DNA from: Melghiribacillus thermohalophilus
GTDB lineage: Bacteria; Bacillota; Bacilli; Bacillales; Alkalibacillaceae
DNA length: 64,000 nt
NCBI RefSeq assembly: GCF_004342905.1
Contig: NZ_SMAN01000012.1
Coordinates: 1-64,000, forward strand
Reading direction: 5' to 3'
Position numbers and translations under genes: made by a program. Below are positions 18,016 to 26,621 of this stretch, one piece after another (position 1 is the first letter of the stretch; each line of letters starts with the position of its first letter). The notes beneath the pieces are model-generated. The model saw nothing but the letters and a program-made list of their open reading frames with translations, had not been told where the DNA came from and did not search any database.

Positions 18016-19578
18016 TTGGGTGAAATATTATCAACCATTATTATGATCATTTTATTGATTCCTGGTTTATTCGCGATTTATTTCTTTTTCTTTGACCGCC
18101 GGCAGCAGAGCCATTCGGTACTCCGAAATTACCCGATTATCGGAAGGATTCGATACTTTTTGGAACATATCGGGCCGGAACTGCGCCAGTACTGGTTTAT
18201 CAACGACAATGATGGTCAGCCTTTTTCACGAAAAGACTACCAGGATATTGTGATTCCAGCAAAGTACAACAAACGTCTGTTAGGATTTGGATCGAAACGA
18301 AATTTTGAAGAACCCGGCTTTTACATAAAAAACACCATGTTTCCAAAACAATCCGATGAGCTTCGGATGGATCAGGAACCAAAAATCATGACAAAAGTAT
18401 ATGAGATTGATAAAGAACTATTATTCGCCCGAAAGGAACATCGGGAGGACAGGTTGATTGACCCCTATCTATTGACCGATGAGGATGCTGTTGTGATTGG
18501 TCCCAACTGCCGCTATCCCTTCCGGCTGAAAGGGTTAATCGGTATGTCTGGAATGAGCTACGGAGCGCTAGGCGAACGGGCTATTGAAGCATTATCCACC
18601 GGGCTGGGACGTGCAGGGGGAACCTGGATGAATACCGGAGAAGGAGGCATTTCCGATTATCACTTGAAAGGTAATGTGGATCTCATCATGCAAATTGGAC
18701 CCGGATTATTTGGAGTCCGGACGAAGGATGGCGAATTTTCCTGGGAGTTATTGAAGAAAAAAAGCGAACTGGAGCAGGTGAAAGCGATAGAGCTGAAGTT
18801 TGCACAGGGAGCTAAAACGAGAGGCGGACACATTGAAGCAGAAAAAGTGACGCCGGAAATCGCCAAAATCCGAAACCTTGAACCATACCAATCCGTTGAC
18901 AGCCCTAATCGGTTCAACGAATTTACAGATACAGTATCAATGATTGAATTTGTGGAGGAAATCCGGTCGGTTACTGGGCTCCCGACAGGAATTAAGATTG
19001 TTGCAGGGCACCGCTCCGAGTTGGAAGAACTGGCCCGCATCATGAAAGAAACCGGGAAAGGCCCGGATTTTATAACGGTTGACGGCGGTGAAGGGGGAAC
19101 CGGTGCCACCTATCAGGAACTGGCTGACAGTGTCGGGCTGCCGCTCCGTTCTGGCCTGCCACTGGTTCACGATGTACTGTCGAAATTTGGTGTGCGTGAC
19201 CGAGTAAAAATCATCGCTTCCGGAAAATTATTTACGCCGGACCGAATCGCGGTAGCACTGGCCATGGGAGCTGACCTTGTCCATATTGCTCGGGCTTTTA
19301 TGGTGACCGTCGGCTGCATCATGGCTCAGGTTTGCCATACAAATAACTGTCCAGTAGGGGTAGCAACCACTGACCCTGACTTGCAGAAAGCTTTAAGCAT
19401 AGATGAAAAATCGTATCGAGTGACCAACTACCTCGTTTCCCTGAGGGAAGGATTGTACAACCTGGCCGCAGCCAGCGGAATTGAAAGCCCCGTTGAATTT
19501 TCCCGTAGACATATTGTGTATAAAGATCAATTTGACCGGCTGCATGAAATAAACTCGGTGAAAGGGCCAGGAGCCTGA
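18016..19578 (+). CDS. FMN-binding glutamate synthase family protein (YerD-like)
   Basis: A 520-residue protein with an N-terminal membrane helix (residues 1-25) and a large GltB-type central FMN domain. Landmarks are GMSGMSYGALGERA near residue 180, FITVDGGEGGTGATYQE near residue 355 and the Cys-rich end CHTNNCPVGVATTDP near residue 440, which in glutamate synthase contributes the 3Fe-4S site. It lacks the glutaminase domain. YerD-type proteins are annotated as glutamate synthase-like, but the substrate is unknown. The start is the TTG at 18016, nine bases after AGGAGG; the ATG at 18007 overlaps that site. Confidence 0.9.
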   Translation: MGEILSTIIMIILLIPGLFAIYFFFFDRRQQSHSVLRNYPIIGRIRYFLEHIGPELRQYWFINDNDGQPFSRKDYQDIVIPAKYNKRLLGFGSKRNFEEPGFYIKNTMFPKQSDELRMDQEPKIMTKVYEIDKELLFARKEHREDRLIDPYLLTDEDAVVIGPNCRYPFRLKGLIGMSGMSYGALGERAIEALSTGLGRAGGTWMNTGEGGISDYHLKGNVDLIMQIGPGLFGVRTKDGEFSWELLKKKSELEQVKAIELKFAQGAKTRGGHIEAEKVTPEIAKIRNLEPYQSVDSPNRFNEFTDTVSMIEFVEEIRSVTGLPTGIKIVAGHRSELEELARIMKETGKGPDFITVDGGEGGTGATYQELADSVGLPLRSGLPLVHDVLSKFGVRDRVKIIASGKLFTPDRIAVALAMGADLVHIARAFMVTVGCIMAQVCHTNNCPVGVATTDPDLQKALSIDEKSYRVTNYLVSLREGLYNLAAASGIESPVEFSRRHIVYKDQFDRLHEINSVKGPGA

Positions 19579-19623
19579 AGAGAGGGATGTTAAAAAAAAT
19601 GGATCTGGTAAACTGCACCAGAT

Positions 19624-19866
19624 TTAATGATGACCAACATTTCTATTGCTGATAAAAAATATAATTGCCAAAACGAAATGAATGACTGGAACAAATTTGG
19701 CCCATGGATATAAAGGATAAAAACTGAAATACACCGCAACAGGCGTCATCGTTAATCCACTTACGGCCATCAACCACCATAATCGTTTCCAGAAAGCTGC
19801 TATGAATGTAATGACAGAAACCGTTAACAGAAACCAGAAGAGAAATCCAGCCCAGTAAAATTCCAT
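19624..19866 (-). CDS. Small membrane protein, three helices
   Basis: An 80-residue hydrophobic protein with three probable membrane segments (FWFLLTVSVITFIAAF, LMAVSGLTMTPVAVYF, VIHFVLAIIFFI). The start at 19866 is preceded by AGGAGGAGGG; the frame extends to 19950 but without a ribosome site. I do not recognise a characterised family. It converges on the GltB-like gene, whose stop is 46 bp away. Confidence 0.75.
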   Translation of the reverse strand: MEFYWAGFLFWFLLTVSVITFIAAFWKRLWWLMAVSGLTMTPVAVYFSFYPLYPWAKFVPVIHFVLAIIFFISNRNVGHH

Positions 19867-19983
19867 ATAATCCCTCCTCCTACTTGTATTATATGCTAAA
19901 ACATGAATAAATTTAAATGTTAAATTCATGTCAGGAGGGAAAGAACACACAAACGATACACCAGTGTCACAGCATGTTCATTC

Positions 19984-20397
19984 AAATAGACCCGGTATGT
20001 CTGGAAAAGAAATATCCCTTTTCATTTTAGAGGGTGAAGGACAAATCAAGACTTAAAAATGGCATCCCATCTATAACCAAGCTCCTCAGCAACCAATCAC
20101 GCTGAGCCACAAAGTTTTATCCCACACGAAGTTCATCAAAAGACAAATCAAGACGAATACCCGAGAAACATGTTTTGCATATGGCCGATGAAGGACAAAG
20201 CCTGTCTTACATATATTGATTGTGTCCTTTATTTGGCATGTGGGAGACATATCCTGCCTTGCATACTGTGAAAATGTCCGTCAAATGTCTGGTGAAGAAC
20301 ATAACTTGCCTGACATACTGTGAAATGATCCTTCATTTCACCTGTGAAGCACAGACTTACACAAAAACAAAAAAGACATGTCTGACACTAAAAGTAA
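19984..20397. repeat. Degenerate 52-bp tandem array, about eight units
   Basis: The unit head GAAGGACA, with variants AAAAGACA, GGGAGACA, GAAGAACA and GAAGCACA, starts at 20036, 20138, 20190, 20242, 20294 and 20346, with weaker copies at 19984 and 20087. The steps are 52, 51, 51, 52, 52, 52, 52. Later parts of the unit are also shared (cTtACATAyTGTG, then a second block ATGTCC or ATCCTTCATTT). No gene runs through it. Fifty-two bp is five helical turns. Confidence 0.75.
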
Positions 20398-20441
20398 AGA
20401 TCGGCCCATTTTGTCAATTCTTTTTCCATCGAGGTTCATAT

Positions 20442-20472
20442 AAAAACGCCTGGACCATCATGTTCCAGACGT
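20442..20472 (-). terminator. Terminator downstream of lipA
   Basis: On the minus strand CGTCTGGA and TCCAGGCG pair (one G-U pair) around ACATGATGG, followed by five T. Confidence 0.8.
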
Positions 20473-20568
20473 TAGTAACTTGCTGAACCAGAATAAAGTA
20501 TACGATTTACATGAACGGCTTTGACAGCCAGAAACGGCACAACATTGACGGAAAACCAATGAACTCAA

Positions 20569-21501
20569 TTAGCTTTGATCAGCCGCTTTTTGAATATAAT
20601 GCTTTTCGTATTGTTCCCTTCTGCGCTTGGCTGCTTCGCTTACCTGCTCATCCGCATGGTAGGACGAACGGACAAGGGGGCCAGCCTGACAATGTTTGAA
20701 CCCTTTTTCACGGGCAATCCGGCTTAACTCTGCAAATTCTTCCGGACGGTAATAGCGTTCAACTTTTAAGTGTTTGCGGGTTGGCTGCAGGTACTGGCCA
20801 ATGGTTAAAATATCTACATCATGGGCCAAAAGATCATCCATGGCTTCCAGGATTTCTTCTTTCGTTTCCCCCAGACCAACCATGATGCTGGATTTCGTCG
20901 GAGTATCCGGTGCAATTTCTTTCACCCGCTTCAAAAGCTCAAGTGAACGGTCATAGGTCGCCTTTGCCCGGACTCTTGGGGTCAGGCGGCGGACGGTTTC
21001 AATATTGTGATTGAAAATATCGGGTTTCGCATCCATCAATGTGTGCAGGCTTTCATAATCTCCTTTCATGTCTGAAGGCAGTACTTCAACTGTACAGCCC
21101 GGATTGCGGCGGCGAATAGCCCGTATGGTTTCGGCAAAAACGGCTGCTCCGCCATCTTCCAGATCATCCCTTGCTACAGCTGTGACCACCACATGGCGAA
21201 GTCCCATTATTTCAACAGATTCTGCCACGCGTTCCGGCTCCTGCCAGTCCAGTTCCGTCGGTTTTCCGGTCTGAACGGCACAGAATCGGCAGGCGCGGGT
21301 ACAGATACGACCTAAAATCATAAAGGTAGCCGTTTTTCGAACAGCCCAGCATTCATGAATGTTGGGGCACTTTGCCTCTTCACAAACCGTATGTAGGCGT
21401 TTTTCCCGCATCATTTTCTTCAGACCCGTATAGTTTTTATTCGTGTTTAATTTAATTTTAAGCCATTCCGGCTTGCGTACGTATTCTTCTCTTTTGCTCA
21501 T
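20569..21501 (-). CDS. lipA: Lipoyl synthase
   Basis: A 310-residue radical SAM enzyme that inserts two sulfurs into octanoyl groups on lipoyl domains. The auxiliary-cluster motif [12 protein letters not shown] lies at residues 39-50 and the radical SAM motif CTRACRFC at 67-74; the substrate-sulfur RSSYHADEQ near the C terminus carries the RxxxS ligand. Length is typical. It starts two bases after the lipM stop, so the pair is co-transcribed: LipM loads octanoate, LipA converts it. Confidence 0.97.
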   Translation of the reverse strand: MSKREEYVRKPEWLKIKLNTNKNYTGLKKMMREKRLHTVCEEAKCPNIHECWAVRKTATFMILGRICTRACRFCAVQTGKPTELDWQEPERVAESVEIMGLRHVVVTAVARDDLEDGGAAVFAETIRAIRRRNPGCTVEVLPSDMKGDYESLHTLMDAKPDIFNHNIETVRRLTPRVRAKATYDRSLELLKRVKEIAPDTPTKSSIMVGLGETKEEILEAMDDLLAHDVDILTIGQYLQPTRKHLKVERYYRPEEFAELSRIAREKGFKHCQAGPLVRSSYHADEQVSEAAKRRREQYEKHYIQKAADQS

Positions 21502-21503
21502 GT

Positions 21504-22343
21504 TTAAACCACCCCTTCTGCTTTCTCCCGTTTGTAAGTCCAGGCATCCGTGCTGTAACGGGTGTCAGCCAAATTTTGAACCTCTTCCAGCTGTTCACTG
21601 GTTAACTCAAATGGTTGAAGCTCGATACCCAATCCTGAACGGAAGCCTTCATAAAAGGCATCTTTCACTTCTTCGACCGGCACCTCTCGTTTCAGTACTT
21701 CTTCAATCGTAATCGCCCTTTCCGCAAACTTCTCCTTCGCGCGCTGCCGTATCTTGTCACTGGAATACTCAAACAGATCGAAAAGAACTTCGGTATCCAT
21801 GCTGATGGGAACAGAACCATGCTGGAGAATGACCCCCTTTTGTCTCGTCTGGGCACTTCCCGCTGCTTTTTTCCCATCAATCACAAGTTCATACCAGGAA
21901 GGCTCTTCAAAACAGACCGCCGAACTGTTTTTCCCCAGTTTACGTTCCGGTATCGAAAACTCTGCCTGAATGCCAAGGTTGCGGTAGCCTTCCAAAATGC
22001 CCTGGGAAATCACTCGGTAAGCCTCCGTGACCGTTTTCGGCATTTTTTCATGCTCCTCGCTGACCACCACACTATAGGTGAGCTCATGGTCATGGAGCAC
22101 CGCCCTTCCGCCGGTCAGCCTGCGCACCATATCAAACCCGTGCTTTTCAACGGCTTCCACACGTATTTTCCCCTGGATTTTTTGAAAATACCCGAGGGAC
22201 AAACCTGCCGGCTTCCACTGATAAAAGCGCAATACCGGCGGGATCAACCCCTGACTGTGCCAGTTTAAAAGCGCTTCATCAAGAGCCATGTTAAAAGCAG
22301 GTGTCTGAATATCTGTATCTATAAAAAACCATGTTTCCTTCAT
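21504..22343 (-). CDS. lipM: Octanoyltransferase LipM
   Basis: A 279-residue member of the biotin/lipoate protein ligase family, the length of Bacillus Lip[19 protein letters not shown] near residue 75 is the acyl-binding loop, and the Cys of [15 protein letters not shown] near residue 150 is the acyl-thioester residue typical of LipM. It moves octanoate from acyl carrier protein to GcvH. The product then serves LipA encoded next. There is no adenylation-only lipoate ligase domain, so salvage is unlikely. Confidence 0.94.
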   Translation of the reverse strand: MKETWFFIDTDIQTPAFNMALDEALLNWHSQGLIPPVLRFYQWKPAGLSLGYFQKIQGKIRVEAVEKHGFDMVRRLTGGRAVLHDHELTYSVVVSEEHEKMPKTVTEAYRVISQGILEGYRNLGIQAEFSIPERKLGKNSSAVCFEEPSWYELVIDGKKAAGSAQTRQKGVILQHGSVPISMDTEVLFDLFEYSSDKIRQRAKEKFAERAITIEEVLKREVPVEEVKDAFYEGFRSGLGIELQPFELTSEQLEEVQNLADTRYSTDAWTYKREKAEGVV

Positions 22344-22592
22344 ATTGCTTCCCTCGCTTTGCTGAGAGCATGACTAGAGAACATCAAAAACATTTTAACA
22401 ATCCTATGTGAACTTTACAAATATATAGTGGAATAATGATTTTTAAAAAAAAGAAAAAGACAAGAATGTGCAAAATGATTGGTTCCCTGCCGAAAAATTT
22501 TCAGTGTAAAAGGAAGTTGTGCAATCATTGTCGAATTAAGCTTATATGTCTGATTAGGGCAATAAAATAAAAAATCTTTTGGGGGGATGAAC

Positions 22593-23321
22593 ATGAAGTG
22601 TCCAAACTGCGGACAGGAAGTAGATGAAGAGTTATTTTGTTTTAACTGTGGGACTTCACTGAAAAAAGCGATGGATGAGACAGAGGAAGGTCTGTCACCT
22701 TTAGACAAACCTGCAGATGAGTCCTCGAAATCCACTAGCTTGAATGGGTACGCTCAATATTTGTTGACCTACTTCAAACAGCCCTCAAATGCCAAAAACC
22801 TGAACGAAGAAGGCTTTATATATGGCATGATCACTATGGGACTATTTGGATTCATGGTTTCACTATTTGTTTTCATATCATTGAATCATCCGCTGTTTGG
22901 AAATGTGCCGTTTTTTCAATTTTTCGTGATGCCACTTCTCGCAATTTTCGCTATGCAGTTGGTGGTGGCAGGAGCAGTGTATGGCGCCCTCTACATGATG
23001 AAAGCTGATGTCAGCTTGAAAGCGGTGTTCGCTCAATTCGGGGGCTATGTCATTCCATTTTTGATCATCTATCTGGCTGGATTTTTATTAAGTATGCTGG
23101 ATTTAAATACTCTTTCGGTTATTTTCAGTTTGATTGGAACCCTTGGTGCCCTCTTTGTCATTCCAGTATTCATTTTGAAGGAAAAATTGCCGAAAGAACG
23201 GGTCCAATCCGTTGACTTCGTATATCTGCTGTTCGGTATTTACGCTCTATCATTTATCTTCCTTAGCTTCACGATGCGGGTCTATATGCGGCTGCTCATT
23301 CCTGCTTTTATGGGGTTGTAA
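22593..23321 (+). CDS. Zinc-ribbon membrane protein
   Basis: A 242-residue protein starting with a zinc ribbon, CPNCGQEVDEELFCFNCG (two CxxC pairs, residues 3-20). A charged linker follows and then five hydrophobic segments from about residue 75 to the end. This is the layout of Bacillus YvbJ/TcaA-like or DUF-type zinc-ribbon membrane proteins, function unknown. The ATG at 22593 lies six bases after GGGGGG; an ATG six bases earlier abuts it. It is followed 40 bp later by a GNAT gene on the same strand. Confidence 0.85.
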   Translation: MKCPNCGQEVDEELFCFNCGTSLKKAMDETEEGLSPLDKPADESSKSTSLNGYAQYLLTYFKQPSNAKNLNEEGFIYGMITMGLFGFMVSLFVFISLNHPLFGNVPFFQFFVMPLLAIFAMQLVVAGAVYGALYMMKADVSLKAVFAQFGGYVIPFLIIYLAGFLLSMLDLNTLSVIFSLIGTLGALFVIPVFILKEKLPKERVQSVDFVYLLFGIYALSFIFLSFTMRVYMRLLIPAFMGL

Positions 23322-23361
23322 CCCTCGGATCATCCTGTTAATATGGCTAAAAGGAGCTGAA

Positions 23362-24216
23362 ATGATGCGCTGGATGAAATATGAACGTGCCACAGAATTT
23401 GATCGTAAAGTTAAACCTTTGTTGCTAAAACATGAAGCCTGTCATAATCTTCCCATTGGTGTGTTAAACCGCCTTCTGAATCAGCATGATCTTGGGGATA
23501 TCCTGATGGCCACCGTCGAGAATAAACAAAAGATCCTCGGGTCTTTTTTCATGACGCCTCCTCATCATTTGATTGTAACATTCCATGACGCAGATCAGAT
23601 AGCCCGTACAGCTGAGTTTGCTGCAAAAAAACTGGCCGCTTCTAAGGTCAAGATTCCCAGTCTGATCGGAGAAAAACATCAGGTCTCTGTATTCGCAGAA
23701 TCCTGGAAAAAGATTAGCGGACAGGATTACAAGTTAGGAATGAAGCAGCGGATTTATCAGCTGTCCGAAGTTGAAGATATTCCGGAAAGTGAAGGAAGTA
23801 TGCGGATGGCGACAAAAGAAGATCTGTCATTTTTAGAAGATTGGGTGCTTGCTTTCAATAGAGAAACGCCAGAACGTCCCCTCTCAAGGGAGGAAGCGGC
23901 TCAATTAGCCGAGCATAGAGTACAAGAGGGGTCTCTTTATTTATGGGAAGTGAAACACAAGCCGGTCGCCATGGCCGCTCGAACTAGAAAAACTGACCAT
24001 GGACAGACCGTTTCTCTCGTATATACTCCTATTGAAGAGCGTAAGAAAGGATACGCCTCTTCTCTGGTCAAACACCTGAGCCGGGAAATATTAAACGATT
24101 ATACCTTCTGTTTCCTGTACACTGATCTAGCGAATCCAACTTCTAATAAAATTTATACTAGAATCGGATATCAGCCCGTTTGTGATTCTCTTGTTTTAGA
24201 GATAGTAGATGATTGA
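23362..24216 (+). CDS. GNAT family N-acetyltransferase
   Basis: A 284-residue protein with a C-terminal GNAT domain: acetyl-CoA binding motif VSLVYTPIEERKKGYASSLV near residue 225, then LYTDLANPTSNKIYTRIGYQPV. The N-terminal half (about 150 residues) resembles the extra domain of YkkB/ZmR-like two-part acetyltransferases. The start has AAGGAG five bases upstream; a second ATG three bases later is equally possible. The substrate is unknown. It probably shares a transcript with the zinc-ribbon gene. Confidence 0.88.
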   Translation: MMRWMKYERATEFDRKVKPLLLKHEACHNLPIGVLNRLLNQHDLGDILMATVENKQKILGSFFMTPPHHLIVTFHDADQIARTAEFAAKKLAASKVKIPSLIGEKHQVSVFAESWKKISGQDYKLGMKQRIYQLSEVEDIPESEGSMRMATKEDLSFLEDWVLAFNRETPERPLSREEAAQLAEHRVQEGSLYLWEVKHKPVAMAARTRKTDHGQTVSLVYTPIEERKKGYASSLVKHLSREILNDYTFCFLYTDLANPTSNKIYTRIGYQPVCDSLVLEIVDD

Positions 24217-24232
24217 GTCGGGCTGTGATGGA

Positions 24233-24525
24233 ATGAACCGCAAATATACCTTGATCTTAAGCGTAATCCTATCATTCTTGTTCATCTTTGTTTCGGATGA
24301 CACTCTGGTTCAAGAGAATGGATATCGATTCGGACTTCCCTTTCAATTCATCACCTTTTATGGCTCAGAACTTCCTGAATACAAGTGGCAGCTATTTAGC
24401 TTACAAACATTCGATCGGCAACCAGTGTTCATTTCGGATACTTTTGGCTCAATGCCATGGTATTTTATGTGTTGATTCGAATTGTTACTAACGTCAAAAA
24501 ACGGCCTGGCATCTCAAATGAGTAA
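24233..24525 (+). pseudogene. Small membrane protein, frameshifted
   Basis: From MNRKYTLILSVILSFLFIFV (ATG at 24233) the frame runs through FGLPFQFITFYG and loses sense near 24420. In the neighbouring frame the text continues VHFGYFWLNAMVFYVLIRIV with a basic tail KKRPGISNE and stops at 24525. Joined, it is a two-helix protein of about 95 residues, a type common in Bacillaceae but unnamed. The break may be real decay or a sequencing slip. The C-terminal codons run into the terminator stem. Confidence 0.55.
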
Positions 24526-24543
24526 ATGCCAGGCACTTTTTTT
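24504..24543 (+). terminator. Terminator of the zinc-ribbon/GNAT unit
   Basis: GCCTGGCAT and ATGCCAGGC pair perfectly around 13 bases and are followed by ACTTTTTTT. The converging minus-strand gene ends at 24545. Confidence 0.85.
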
Positions 24544-24544
24544 C

Positions 24545-24706
24545 CTAATGTTTGATCTGGATTCCTCTCTTATAACAATGGTTACATAATTTCATTTTGT
24601 ATTCTTCCTCGGTTTTCAGTCCTCTTCCACAGCCTCGACAACATCCCAGATCCTGATCAATAAACTGATGATGGATCAACCATTCATCTGCCTGGTACAC
24701 GGTCAT
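24545..24706 (-). CDS. Small zinc-ribbon-like protein (53 residues)
   Basis: A 53-residue protein beginning MTVYQADEWLIHHQ. Two CxxC pairs (CCRGCGRG near residue 22 and CNHCYKRG near residue 41) suggest a zinc ribbon. AAAGGAG lies just upstream of the ATG at 24706. I recognise it only as a type of small Bacillaceae zinc-ribbon protein, with no known partner. The terminator follows directly. Confidence 0.65.
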   Translation of the reverse strand: MTVYQADEWLIHHQFIDQDLGCCRGCGRGLKTEEEYKMKLCNHCYKRGIQIKH

Positions 24707-24967
24707 TAGCTCCTTTCCCTCATTTATAAGGTCTTCATTTCAGTTATTCCCGATTTCATCCCCAATCAATAAAAATATTTTTACAAAATGTTGAACCTTT
24801 TCTCCCCCCTTTACCTCGCCACTCTATTGTTCTATGACAGAAAAATCATCAGGTGCGGGCTGCTTTTACCTGTTTAAGGAAAAGAGGGAACTGCCATTCC
24901 TTTTTCTTTCCTTTTCATGACTCATCTACTACAATAAAAACAGACCATCATAAATGGGGTGTGTACC

Positions 24968-25150
24968 ATGAACCGTAAAGAACTGGAACAAAAAATCGCC
25001 GAGCTGAAAATGGACTATATCCGGATTCAGGGCGACCTTGACAAAGTAGAGTCTATTGGAGGCAACGTATCACCTCTGGAAAAAACATTGCAGCACATGG
25101 AGGAAGAACTGAAAGAATTAAGGGAACAGCTCGCTGCTGCAAAGGAATAA
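24968..25150 (+). CDS. SE1832-family small coiled-coil protein
   Basis: A 60-residue protein, MNRKELEQKIAELKMDYIRI at the start, almost entirely a heptad-patterned helix rich in Glu, Lys and Leu. It matches the conserved Firmicutes SE1832 (YvlA/SE1561-like) small-protein family as I remember it. Function is unknown. The ATG at 24968 follows GGGGTG; a strong terminator follows. Confidence 0.8.
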   Translation: MNRKELEQKIAELKMDYIRIQGDLDKVESIGGNVSPLEKTLQHMEEELKELREQLAAAKE

Positions 25151-25184
25151 GCAGCCAGGCAAACTTTTGGACATATCAAGATTT

Positions 25185-25220
25185 AAACCCTCGTTACCTT
25201 TTTCAGATAACGAGGGTTTT
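25185..25220. terminator. Bidirectional terminator
   Basis: AAACCCTCGTTA and TAACGAGGGTTT pair perfectly around an 11-base loop, between the small coiled-coil gene (+) and the methyltransferase (-). Confidence 0.85.
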
Positions 25221-25245
25221 GCTTTAATTCCGGTGATACGGTCAT

Positions 25246-25974
25246 CTAGCATAAACTTTTTCGCATAATATAGATAGCCCAGCCTGTAAACTCTCTCTCA
25301 AACTGAAGATAATCCGCCTGATGTTCATGTAAAAAATCGAGCACCTCCTGTTTTTCGGGGTGATCTGGATGATGTTCCAGCCATTTGATCAGGCCATACC
25401 AGTTGTCACAAATATACCGGTCCCACTCATCCTGAGAAGAGCGAATAATATACTCCAGCTCAAACCCTGATTCTCGAATATCCTTCAGAAGTTCATATTC
25501 AGTCTGGGCTTCCTTCTGAAGTGATTCTGGTGCATCACTTCTTGACAAATATCGCTCACCAATTACTGCACGTCCTTCATCCTTCATCATAGCTTCCAGG
25601 GTTTGAAGGGTTCTTTTGAAATCTCCATAAATAAAAGTAGCTCCAAGACAGGCGACCACGTCAAACTTTTCATCCGTTTTAAATTGCTTCCCGTCCATAC
25701 AGACAAATTCCAGCCGATCCTCCAGGTTTAGTTCTTTAAACCTTGCTTCAGCCCGTTCTCTGGCATATGGCCGGATATCCACTCCAATACCGCTTATTTG
25801 AAAATGTTTTCCCCATAATGCGAGTGTTTCACCAAAACCTGCCCCTACATCCAGCACCCTTGAAGACTGGTCAACCTTCACAATTTCTCCTACTTTCAAG
25901 ATTTTTTCTGGAGATGAAGGGTTAATCACCTTCATATACTTCTCTGAAATATTAACCAGGTCAAAAAAATTCAT
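25246..25974 (-). CDS. Class I SAM-dependent methyltransferase
   Basis: A 242-residue methyltransferase. Motif I is VLDVGAGFGETLALWG near residue 46, motif post-I is GIGVDIRPYARERA, and VVACLGATFIYGDF near residue 112 is motif II. The C-terminal DEWDRYICDNWYGLIKWLE region would shape the substrate site. Small-molecule substrate unknown. The start at 25974 has AGGAGG nine bases upstream; codons further up to 26037 lack a signal. It is transcribed alone after the ncRNA candidate terminator. Confidence 0.9.
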   Translation of the reverse strand: MNFFDLVNISEKYMKVINPSSPEKILKVGEIVKVDQSSRVLDVGAGFGETLALWGKHFQISGIGVDIRPYARERAEARFKELNLEDRLEFVCMDGKQFKTDEKFDVVACLGATFIYGDFKRTLQTLEAMMKDEGRAVIGERYLSRSDAPESLQKEAQTEYELLKDIRESGFELEYIIRSSQDEWDRYICDNWYGLIKWLEHHPDHPEKQEVLDFLHEHQADYLQFEREFTGWAIYIMRKSLC

Positions 25975-26076
25975 TGAGATATTCCTCCTCATGTATTTTT
26001 CATAAAAAAGACAGGGACAGAACAGCATTGGTCCCATCCCTGCCTAAAAGGTCTGAAAATCGATCTTTAAGACGTG

Positions 26077-26337
26077 AAAAAACCGTGCGAAACAGCACGG
26101 TACCATGACGTAAACTAGTTTTTTAAGATCCATGGAATTTACCGCTGTTCTTAACCATGGCTTTGTCCAAAAACCGGTCCCTTTCTAAAGCCCTTCACCT
26201 GTTTTGGGCATAGCAAGTCCTTGTCCTTGCTGCACAATTTTTTTACAGGGACATATCAGGAGTAACAAAGCCTTATTCAATTCGTTTAGTTAGTTAAGAA
26301 CAACGACTTTCAAACAAATTTCCTCCTAACATCGATT
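26077..26337 (-). ncRNA. Candidate structured non-coding RNA
   Basis: The interval between feo and the methyltransferase has its own promoter and its own terminator (ACCGTGC/GCACGGT plus six T, 26101-26077). Three perfect nested stems close a long rod: 26301-26293 with 26155-26147 (GTTCTTAAC), 26272-26265 with 26166-26159 (GGCTTTGT), and 26252-26247 with 26182-26177 (GTCCCT). Two small hairpins (GCAAG..CTTGC, GCCC..GGGC) sit at the top. No ORF with a good start fills it, though an AGGAGG followed by a seven-codon TTG frame occurs near the 5' end. I recognise no known RNA family; 6S-like or a regulatory sRNA is possible. Confidence 0.6.
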
Positions 26338-26343
26338 ACCTAT

Positions 26344-26372
26344 ATATAATCAAGTAATGAACAGGATGTCAA
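26344..26372 (-). promoter_or_regulatory. Sigma-A promoter of the candidate ncRNA
   Basis: Minus-strand TTGACA (26372-26367) and TTATAT (26349-26344) are separated by exactly 17 bp, placing a start near 26337. The -35 box overlaps the stop region of the Cys-rich Feo partner gene. Confidence 0.7.
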
Positions 26373-26602
26373 GATTCTTTCTCCTCTTTTTTAGCTTTAT
26401 CGAGCGGCTGGTTTTCCTTTTTCATCTTCTTCAAATATTCCTGTCTTTGTTCCGGAGAAACAATGGAACAGCCGGACTGACAGCTGTCTTTTAATGAACA
26501 GGTTCCACAGGGCCCTTCTTCGTGGCTCTTTTTCCAGAACCGGTACAAGTGCCAGGCTGCATAGCCAAATATCATAACCCCAAGGAAAATACTGATGAAC
26601 AT
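26369..26602 (-). CDS. FeoB-associated Cys-rich membrane protein
   Basis: A 77-residue protein with one N-terminal membrane helix (MFISIFLGVMIFGYAAWHLY) and a cysteine cluster GPCGTCSLKDSCQSGC at residues 31-46. The tail is highly charged. This matches the FeoB-associated Cys-rich protein family, thought to aid ferrous iron handling at the inner membrane. It starts 19 bp after the feoB stop and belongs to the feo operon. Confidence 0.88.
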   Translation of the reverse strand: MFISIFLGVMIFGYAAWHLYRFWKKSHEEGPCGTCSLKDSCQSGCSIVSPEQRQEYLKKMKKENQPLDKAKKEEKES

Positions 26603-26621
26603 TTCAAAAACCTCTTCCCTT

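Noticed and set aside
26147-26301. Possible RNase P RNA, because of the GTTCTTAAC start
   Set aside because: The rest shows none of the conserved RNase P blocks and it is far too short.
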